A DNA stretch of 64,000 bases from Mugil cephalus. Taxonomy: Eukaryota > Chordata > Actinopteri > Mugiliformes > Mugilidae. This document shows positions 56,416 through 64,000 of this stretch, piece by piece. The stretch is taken from assembly GCF_022458985.1 (NCBI RefSeq), contig NC_061776.1, positions 992,001 to 1,056,000 of the forward strand, written 5' to 3'. The notes under the pieces are model-generated. The model was not told the origin of the DNA and searched no databases. It saw only the letters and a program-made list of their open reading frames with translations. The stretch's first letter is position 1. Every line of letters begins with the position of its first letter. Both the position numbers and the translations under genes were made by a program.

Positions 56416-56614
56416 GTATTTATTTATTTGTCTATTTATTGGATTTATTCCTTTATTTATTTGTTTGTTTGTTTATTGGGTTTATTTATTTATTCATTTA
56501 TTGGACCTGTGCTACTGATTGATTGATCTGAATGAGAACTGATCTGTGACTGTTAGTTTTGTTTGTCTGATTGATCGACTGCATGTGGAAAAGTTGAGTT
56601 ATCTCCCTGTTGGG

Positions 56615-57115
56615 ATAAATAAACTTCTCTGAGTCTGAATCAAACACCCCGTCCACAAGCACACGTCCCAACACAGCCTGGAGGACTGAGGACTGTCCTC
56701 CTTGGGATGCAAACCTGTGGTGTGTTGTCAGGGATCTTGTTTTGTAGTTTGTTTCATTCCTGCCTTTAACAGCGTCCTCCTATGGACAGACTCTGAGACC
56801 AGGGGTCCCCCAGGGCTGTGTCCTCAGCCCTCTCCTGTACTCATCAATATTAAACCTGTAGAGGAGACGAGACGGTGTCCAGGGAGGGGGTCCCCAGGCT
56901 GGTGGACGATGACAGCGATGGTGATAGGTGGGGGTGAGGTGGACACATTTCAGAGGGTCTCACACAAACTGTCCTTCTACGTGTCCTGTGTTCAGAGCGT
57001 CCTACAGTGTCCTACCTGCCCTTCAGCACAGGGTCACCTCCCACTGTCTCCAGAGACGCTGTCCTGGAGGACACGTCTCAGCCTGTCCGCCACCTGTTTG
57101 ATCTTGTCCCCTCAG
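56615..57115 (+). mobile_element. Rex1-like LINE fragments
   Basis: A GGGATAAATAAACTTCTCTGAG tail near 56615-56640, then an RT fragment (GVPQGCVLSPLLY in one frame near 56795-56840, and a damaged VDDDS box near 56900). Two pieces of separate insertions, dead. Confidence 0.55.
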
Positions 57116-57294
57116 GGGGGCGCTACACCACCACCACATTTAGTATTTAATAAATAAATGAATAATATCTAAACCAAAACACGTCCTCCAGGTTTAGTGA
57201 AAGAGCTTCACTAACGCTACAGTAAGCAACAGAGCTCCACTAGCCTCCACCTAGCCTCCAGCTACATACTCTCTTAGCCTCCACTAGCTCAGCT

Positions 57295-57475
57295 GACAGT
57301 AGCTCCTCCTAGCCTCCCTCCTAGCCTCCCACCTAGCCTCCCAGCTAACAGTAGCTCCACCTAGCCTCCCACCTAGCCTCCCAGCTAACAGTAGCTCCTC
57401 CTAGCCTCCCACCTAGCCTCCCAGCTAACAGTAGCTCTTCCTAGCCTCCCAGCTAACAGTAGCTTCTCATAGCTC
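57295..57475. repeat. CTCCCAGCTAACAGTAGCTC minisatellite
   Basis: Four to five copies of a roughly 38-bp unit containing CCTAGCCTCCCA and GCTAACAGTAGCTC, just downstream of erfe. Confidence 0.9.
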
Positions 57476-57625
57476 TCAGTCTCTGCTGGGTCCAGACTGG
57501 CTGGCCAATGTGTTGTGAGTGTTGTGTAGTTGTGTGCAGAGACCCATAGTTAGCAGCGTAGCTTAGCATCTGTGCTAAGCTAGGCTAAAGAAGAGGTCCT
57601 CTAAATGATGGGACTCAGCTCGTAG

Positions 57626-57631
57626 TTTATT
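57626..57631 (-). terminator. Candidate erfe polyadenylation signal
   Basis: AATAAA on the minus strand, 160 bp past the erfe stop codon. Confidence 0.5.
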
Positions 57632-57791
57632 GTTGAAGATTTATCGTCAGAATAAATATGAACATTCAGACCCTCACGTCTCAGTCTCTGGAGAATCATC
57701 AGCTGACTGAGTCCTGAATGTCCCCCAGGGTTCTGTCTCAGAGACATTGGTGGACTCCCTCTGGTGCAGGTGCGTCCTCAGCCAGGTGTGT

Positions 57792-60700
57792 TCAGACCCC
57801 CAGTAGTATCCCAGAGAACAGGGAGTCTGGCAGGACGCTGACGGCTGATCCGGTGCCGTTGTCCACAAACACAGAGACGTACTCACCGGCCTGAGGACAA
57901 GACGAGGACAACAGCATCTCGCTTTAAATGGAAACTACAGATCAGTGTCCCACCAGTTAGTGTCCTACAGGTGAGTGTCCTACATGTGAGTGTCCTCCAG
58001 GTGAGTCCTACCTGTAGGTATAGTGTTCCTGTCAGTAGGATGCTGAATGTCCCTCCTGCTGCAGCCACGCCCACCACTGACTCCACGGAGCTGAAACAGG
58101 TGAATGTCTCTGGTTATTTACCTGTCCACCTCCCTGTCCTCGTCCCTGTCCTTAACCCCGCCCCCGTTACTCACAGGTTACTCTGACACAGGGACTCGAT
58201 GCAGATGGCCGCTCTGACGCTGTCTCTGACCCGGACCTGGACTCTGTCTCCAGACTCTGACAAACACATGAAGGCAGGAATGTGACAAGTGTTCCTAATG
58301 TTCTGACAGTAACAGAAACATCCTCTGTATTATTATCATCATCATTATTATTATTTAGATCCAGTAAATCATTGTTTTGGTAAAGTGTTGGATTTTTGTA
58401 GAATCCATGATGTCATTCTCCATTATTCATTCATTCATTCATTCATTCATTCATTCATTTCCTGAGCTGTGATTTTATCAATGTTCTGTTTTTATTTTAA
58501 AATCATAGTTTGGAGCTGGACACTTCAGTTGATCCAAAATAAACCAGGAAGTCCACAGCATGCTATATATCAGTGCTAAGCTAACGTCAGGACAGGATGG
58601 AGGGCTCAGCACCTCCCTCTGAAACTGGACTACTGGACTCGTTCACTGACGGGCCATGGGCAGTACAACAAAACCTCAGGCAGCACCACACTGAGCATCA
58701 TCGATGATTATTAATGAATACTGGTTATTATAGGTTATTACTGGTTATTATTGGTTATTACTGGTTATTATTGGTTATTGCTGGTCATTACTGGTTATTA
58801 TTGGTTATTACTGGTTATTATAGGTGATTACTGGTTATTATAGGTTATTACTGGTTATTATAGGTTATTACTGGTCATTACTGGTTATTATTGGTTATTA
58901 CTGGTTATTATAGGTTATTACTGGTTATTGTTGGTTATTACTGGTGATTATTGGTTATTACTGGTTATTATAGGTTATTACTGGTTATTATTGGTTATTA
59001 CTGGTGATTATTGGTTATTACTGGTTATTATTGATTATTATTGGTTATTATTGATTATTATAGGTTATTAAAGGTTATTACTGGTTATTACTGGTTATTA
59101 CTGGTGATTATTCGTTATTATAGGTTATTATTGGTGATTATTGGTGAATATTCGTTATTACTGGTGATTATTCGTTATTATAGGTTATTATTGGTGATTA
59201 TTGGTGATTATTCGTTATTACTGGTGGATACTGGTTATTATAGGTGATTGTGGACCCACCTATGAGCAGACTGGCAGTGAGCTGGTAGAACCCAGAGACA
59301 GCTGCTGTGAATCGGCCGGTGCTGCTGTTGAAGCTCTGACCTCTTTGGAGGCTCCGCTCTGAGTCAGAGGGCTGCAGGTCAGAGGTCAAACACAAACAGG
59401 ACGTTAAAGGACGGGATGTGAATCAGGGTCAGGGGTCAGGCGTTAAGGTCAGGGGTCAGGGGTCAGGGTTTAGGGGTCGGTGTCAGAGATCAGGGATCAG
59501 GGGTCAGGGGTCAGTGTCACAGATCAGGGTCACCTTGCTGAATGGCTGCAGCTCCAGGAGGCTTCGTCGTGGGATGGTGACGTCCTGCAGGAGACGACCA
59601 AGGAAGGAGGTGGAGACACGAGGAGGATGATCACACAGTAGACACACTCTACCAGCCATGTCTGAGAGGAGGAGGAGGAGGAGGAGGAGGAGGAGGAGGA
59701 GAAATGAAGGAAAGAATGAGTTCATGAGTAAACACAGACTGTGGTCAGGCCTCTACAGTAGGAACAGTTTGCTATGAATTCTGGGTAAATGAGTCATTCT
59801 TTGTTTATTTTCTTAATTCTGACTCAAAGCTGAAGTAAGGAACCTCACAAACCCTTCATTTATGGACCCAGTCAGACCAGGACCCTGAGTCAGACTCTGT
59901 GACTCTGAGTTAATCCAGAGTGTAAAACCACCTGAAGGAGGAAAACAAACCGAGTCTCTGAGAGGAGACACGGCTTCAGTCGGCAGGAATGTCAGGAATC
60001 TGCAGCCGAGCCAAAAAACGTCCAGCTCCACAAATTACTGCTATTAGTGTCCCAGACAGACCCAGACAGGACCAGGGACGTCTCTACAGGGGACAGACTC
60101 CAGGACATTTAGGACCAGAGGGGACGTCCCTCAGGGGACCTAGATCGGCCCAGGTACAGAACAGGACATCCTGTAATGATCTGTGTCCTCATATGGGGAC
60201 GTTCAGTTTCAGGTTTTCTCGCTTCAGTCTGCCACCTAAAGACACCTCCCAACGTCAACAGCTTCAGTTTAACAAGTTGAACTGAGGAAACAACTTTTTG
60301 TGTCTTTTTTGTCCACCATGTGTCCACATGAATGTGTCCCCGTTGCTACGGAGACAAACAACTTGTTGACATTGTCCAACCAGAGGAGAGCTGACGCTTC
60401 TTATTGAGAACAGTCTCTCCCAGTGAACAGTGGCTGCAGGAGTGGACACATATTAGCAGCAGCATTGGCAGCTTGTCTTTGTCTTGGTTTGTCTTGGTTT
60501 GTCTCCAGCTGTTAGCCGCGTTAGCCCAAGTGCTAGCAGAATCCCCGACTAACGTATGCTTGGACTTGGTTCATGTGCTGTTTGAAGCTGGAAAGAAAAC
60601 TCTCTGCAGGTGTGATGATACTTTATGTGTCTCCACTGGTCCCTCTTGGTGTCTTTGTCCTCAAATGTCCCATGGAGAGGACCAACGTGCTGTTTAGCGT

Positions 60701-63700
60701 CTTCCATCTTTATGGGTTGGTTCTGCTGCCTGTCACTACCGGATCAGCTGGTGCTAACGCTAACGCTACTTGTCGTTCTGGGTTCAGATTATTAATCAGA
60801 TTAATGACGATGGATGAATTAACGTTAACGAGTTCATTCTGTCAGCAGAGACATGTCCATGAGGACAGGTAAATGTCCAGAGGACGATAACCGCTCACCT
60901 CTCAGTTTCAGTTGTAGCTCCTCAATCAGCTCCTGCTGTTGGGGCAGGGGGGGCGCCGGTGGACCTGGAGGCCCCTGGGGTCCTGGAGGTCCGGGGGGTC
61001 CTGGAAGACCATGCTGCACAGAGACACTCTGAGTCACCAGTAACTCTACTCTAGACCTGTTCTTGTCCTCTGTGTCATCCAGTCTGTTTGTTTTGGACGT
61101 CTTTATCTTTATTCTGTTTTCTCTCTCTATGTGTGTGTTTTTTTTGTATATTTTTGTGTATTTTTGTGATAATATTCATGTTATGTTCAGTATTGTTTTG
61201 TGTGTCTATTCTGGACATGAAGACGATACTTGTCCACAGCTCTGTCTCACCTTGGAGCTCCTCCTGGAACCTTTGCTCCTCCTGTTGTCTCCTTTGTTGG
61301 AGTTTCTCCTGAAGATCAACCAGGAGCTGAGAGGAGACACTGGGGACACGTCGGAGGACTCCTGTAGGACAAACCAGACCAGGTTTCAGACTAGGTCTAG
61401 ACTCATTATCAGTCCTAGGCTCCAGTCTCCGGGTGAGTACGGGGACAGAAGTTCAGTCTGGATCAGAGGCTCTCTCAGTCCTCCTCCTCTGGTCAGTCTG
61501 ACATAGATGGACTCCTCTACTCCTCTCCTCCTCTATCATAGATGGACTTTTATTTGCTCTTTACTTACTCCCCCTCGGTTCTGTTTTTAGGAAACAAAGT
61601 ATTTCATTTCATTTTTATGCCGATGACTGCCAGATCTATCTTCCATTGGCACAAAACAATGCCTACTCAGTCCAACCACTCATAGACTGTCTTAACGACA
61701 CTTAAGCTTGGCTCTCATTAAATATTCTTAATCTTAATGAGAACAAAACTGAAGTAATGATGTTATTCTGCCCCCAATGTTGACCTTGGCTCTCTGTCGT
61801 CGTATCTCAAGGACTGTGTCACTAATCTGGGGGTCAAGTTTGATTCTGATTTTACAAAAAAGCTTTTATCAACTACGTCAAATAGCAAAGGTGAAACCTA
61901 TTTTATCAAGACCTGACTTGGAGAAATTAATCCGTGCTTTTATTACGACCCGTCTTGATTACTGAAATTCCTTGTACATGGGGATCAGCCAGGCTTCCAT
62001 TGCCCGTCTGCAGCTTGTGCAGAAATGCTGCCTGCTAACCCAGACCTGCAGACGTGAGCACATCACTCTGATCCTGGCGTCCCTACACTGGCTCCCTGTG
62101 TACCACAGAATCAATTTTAAACTTTTGTTATTTGTTTTTAAATGCTTGAACAACCTTGCTCCACCATATTTATCTGATCTGCTTCAGCCTTACTGCCCAT
62201 CCCGATCCCTAAGATCCCCCGACCAGATGCTGCTGACGGTCCCTAAAACAAGGCTGAAGCTCAGAGGTGACGGAGCATTTGCCGTTGCTGCACCCAAACT
62301 TTGGAATGACCTCCCTGTAAATGTCAGACAGGCCTCATCGCTTCCTGTTTTTAAATCTCTTCTAAAACGCATGTTTACTCCCTCGCCTTTAACTTGCCTT
62401 AACGTTTGGCTGTCATTGGCTTAGATGCACTTGCAGTGAGCTTGTTTGTTTCCTTTATTCAGTTATCCTAAACGTATTTTATGTCCCAATGTGAAGCACT
62501 TTGGCTTCTCCTGTGGTTTTTAAATGTGCTCTATGAATAAAGTTGATTGATTGATTGACTCCTCTACTCCTCTACCTACCAAACCCCAGCCTTAACCCTA
62601 AACCCTAAACCCAAACCCCAGCCTTAACCCTAACCCCAAACCCCAGCCTTAACCCAAACCCCTAAACCCAAACCCGAGCCTTAACCCTAAACCCTAAACC
62701 CAAACCCCAGCCTTAACCCTAAACCCTAAACCCAAACCCCAGCCTTAACCCTAACCCCTAAACCCAAACCCCTAAACCCAAACCCCAGCCTTAACCCTAA
62801 CCCCAAACCCCAGCCTTAACCCTAACCCCTAAACCCAAACCCCAGCCTTAACCCCTAACCCCAAACCCCAGCCTTAACCCAAACCCCTAAACCCAAACCC
62901 GAGCCTTAACCCTAAACCCTAAACCCAAACCCCAGCCTTAACCCTAAACCCTAAACCCAAACCCCAGCCTTAACCCTAACCCCTAAACCAAAACCCCAGC
63001 TTAACCCTAAACCCTAAACCCAAACCCCAGCCTTAACCCTAACCCCTAAACCCAAACCCCAGCTTAACCCAAACCCCAGCCTTAACCCTAAACCCTAAAC
63101 CCAAACCCCAGCCTTAACCCTAAACCCTAAACCTAAACCCCAGCCTTAACCCTAAACCCAAACCCCAGCCTTAACCCAAACCCACTACCAGTCAAAGGTT
63201 TGAACACATCTCATTCAATTCAATGAGAAAAACTTTAGACTGGATTCTAACTGGTTAATAAAAGCATGAACATTGATTCAGATCCAGACTGATGATGCAT
63301 CCACCTCATCATCAAAAGTATTAGTATCAGTATCGGCAAAACCAGCCCTGTATTTACTTGGTATCAGAATGATAGCAAATCTAGCGATATCGCTCACGAC
63401 TACTAAGACCCTTCACAGGCATGTTCATGTGACCTGACCGGTTAGCGTGTTTTTAGTATGTTTTAGCATGTTGTTAGTGTGTTGTTAGCGTGTTTTTAGC
63501 ATGTTGTTAGCATGTTGTTAGTGTGTTGTTAGCGTGTTTTTAGCATGTTGTTAGTGTGTTGTTACAGTGTTGTTAGTGTGTTGTTAGCATGTTTTTAACA
63601 TGTTGTTACAGTGTTGGTAGTGTGTTGTTAACGTGTTTTTAGCATGTTGTTAACGTGTTTTTAGCAAGTTGTTAGCATGTTGTTAGTGTGTTGTGAGTGT

Positions 63701-63865
63701 GTTTTTAGCATGTTGTTACAGTGTTGTTAGTGTGTTGTTAACGTGTTTTTAGCAAGTTGTTAGCATGTTCTTAGCATGCATGTTCATAATCTCACCAGGA
63801 GCTCGGTGCTGACGGCCTCGTCCTCGTCCATCATCTCTGGGCTGTCTTCTCTGTCCACCTCCCCC

Positions 63866-63870
<5 letters not shown>
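57792..63870 (-). CDS. erfe: Erythroferrone-like hormone (collagen-C1q, FAM132 family)
   Basis: Minus-strand exons: 63796 to about 63870 or beyond, 61251-61361, 60899-61013, 59534-59661, 59260-59371, 58175-58256, 58012-58090 and 57792-57890 (stop). Phases agree throughout. The sequence contains SSWLIFRRNSNKGDNRRS and a basic stretch (SRRSSK) that could be a furin-type site. Next comes a short collagen run HGLPGPPGPPGPQGPPG, then a C1q-like domain with GRFTAAVSGFYQL, AAICIESLCQ and GEYVSVFVDNGTG, ending GILLGV. The WLIF...KG...RS block and collagen run fit erythroferrone; parts of the C1q domain also resemble the paralogue adipolin (c1qtnf12). Erythroferrone is secreted by erythroid precursors and lowers hepcidin by binding BMPs. 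The N-terminus is not settled. Confidence 0.85.
58706..59250. repeat. GGTTATTACT 10-bp minisatellite in erfe intron
   Basis: About 50 copies of a 10-bp unit (GGTTATTACT, GGTTATTATT, GGTGATTATT). It ends within 15 bp of the exon at 59260-59371, close to the splice donor on the minus strand. Confidence 0.95.
59423..59520. repeat. GGGGTCAGGGTCA tandem repeat
   Basis: AGGGGTCAGG units over about 100 bp in an erfe intron, next to the exon at 59534. Confidence 0.9.
59667..59702. repeat. (GGA)n microsatellite
   Basis: Twelve or so GGA triplets beside the acceptor of the erfe exon 59534-59661. On the minus strand they form a pyrimidine tract for that acceptor. Confidence 0.9.
59703..60898. other. 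erfe intron, no other gene recognised
   Basis: Unique-looking sequence between the erfe exons at 59661 and 60899. Open frames on the plus strand match no family that could be recognised. Confidence 0.35.
61520..62560 (+). mobile_element. L2-like LINE 3' end with TTGA tail
   Basis: A broken plus-strand frame with RT and C-terminal motifs: FYADDCQIYLP, LNENKTEVM, ITTRLDY, LQLVQKCCLLTQTCRREHIT, SLHWLPVYHRI and FKCLNNLAPPYLSDLL. It ends AATAAAGTTGATTGATTGATTGA, the short tandem tail typical of L2 elements. Inserted in the erfe intron, antisense to the gene. Confidence 0.85.
62580..63183. repeat. Telomere-like CCCTAAACCC minisatellite
   Basis: About 600 bp of roughly 30-bp units such as CCCTAAACCCAAACCCCAG plus CCTTAACCCTAA, each holding degenerate copies of the telomeric CCCTAA hexamer. 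Perfect consecutive hexamers are few, so this is a minisatellite of telomere-like composition rather than a true telomeric tract. Confidence 0.95.
63435..63780. repeat. TGTTAGTGTGTTGTTAGC minisatellite
   Basis: About 340 bp of 12-bp-related units (GTGTTGTTAGCA, GTGTTTTTAGCA) next to the erfe exon at 63796. The array ends within about 15 bp of that exon's donor. Confidence 0.93.
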
Positions 63871-63899
<29 letters not shown>

Positions 63900-63920
63900 T
63901 CATCACCACCACCACCACCA
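63856..63920. repeat. (CAC)n(CAT)n trinucleotide array
   Basis: CAC and CAT triplets; on the minus strand GTG and ATG. If part of the erfe first exon it would encode a valine/methionine run. Confidence 0.9.
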
Positions 63921-64000
63921 GGGGGCCCTGTAGCAGCCCTCCTGCCCCCCCTGTAGAGCTGCGGCCCTGGGGTACCCTGGCCCTCATGCCTGAACCAGAC

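Noticed and set aside
60404-60872. Plus-strand frames of about 100 aa in the erfe intron
   Set aside because: No domain or splice context, and no resemblance to a known protein.
62580-63183. A true chromosome end or CRISPR-like array
   Set aside because: The units are degenerate and flanked by ordinary sequence on both sides, with erfe exons beyond; there are no spacer-repeat regularities.

Overview
The window is vertebrate and almost certainly teleost genomic DNA. The coding sequence is split into small exons with GT/AG introns. There are T-cell receptor V segments with recombination signal sequences (RSSs), a fish-type FISNA-NACHT-LRR gene, and a dense mix of LINE, hAT, Tc1 and Ty3/gypsy relics typical of fish. 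It contains no bacterial-style operons, rRNA genes or CRISPR arrays. All calls were made by reading the sequence; no database search was run.

1-20 kb: a cluster of T-cell receptor alpha/delta-type V segments on the minus strand. The basic unit is a compact pair, V family 1 (23-bp RSS spacer) plus V family 2 (22-bp spacer), in places followed by a third family. It recurs as unit A (about 740-2980), unit B (6111-7868), unit C (8758-9500, family 2 only), unit D (12960-14970 plus a relic at 17768) and a broken unit E at 36.1-36.8 kb. Six segments look intact, one of them (7271-7868) a family 3/family 2 fusion with a mutated heptamer; the rest are pseudogenes or relics. No J, D or C segment was seen; because the V segments read leftwards, these would lie beyond position 1. 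The units are separated by retroelement debris and one large nested DNA transposon.

21.2-35.3 kb: one plus-strand NLRC3-like gene with a short N-terminal exon, a large intact FISNA-NACHT exon and a run of LRR exons. Its introns carry several LINEs. Because V unit E lies beyond it, the gene is embedded inside the V-segment territory. One LRR exon is out of phase with the next.

37.8-53 kb: two well-preserved plus-strand genes. armc1 has seven exons (six coding), 274 aa, with a CpG-rich 5' end. cyp7b1 (oxysterol 7-alpha-hydroxylase) has six exons and 499 aa. 57.6-63.9 kb: a minus-strand gene with collagen and C1q domains, best matched to erythroferrone (erfe), convergent with cyp7b1 and with its N-terminus unresolved near the window edge.

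The right half differs in character: nearly every intron holds a different minisatellite, and a 600-bp telomere-like array lies in the erfe intron, which raises the possibility of a subtelomeric position. The points most worth checking are the fused V segment with its defective heptamer, the concentration of V-gene differences in CDR1/CDR2, the NLR gene inside the V cluster, and the phase break in its LRR exons.
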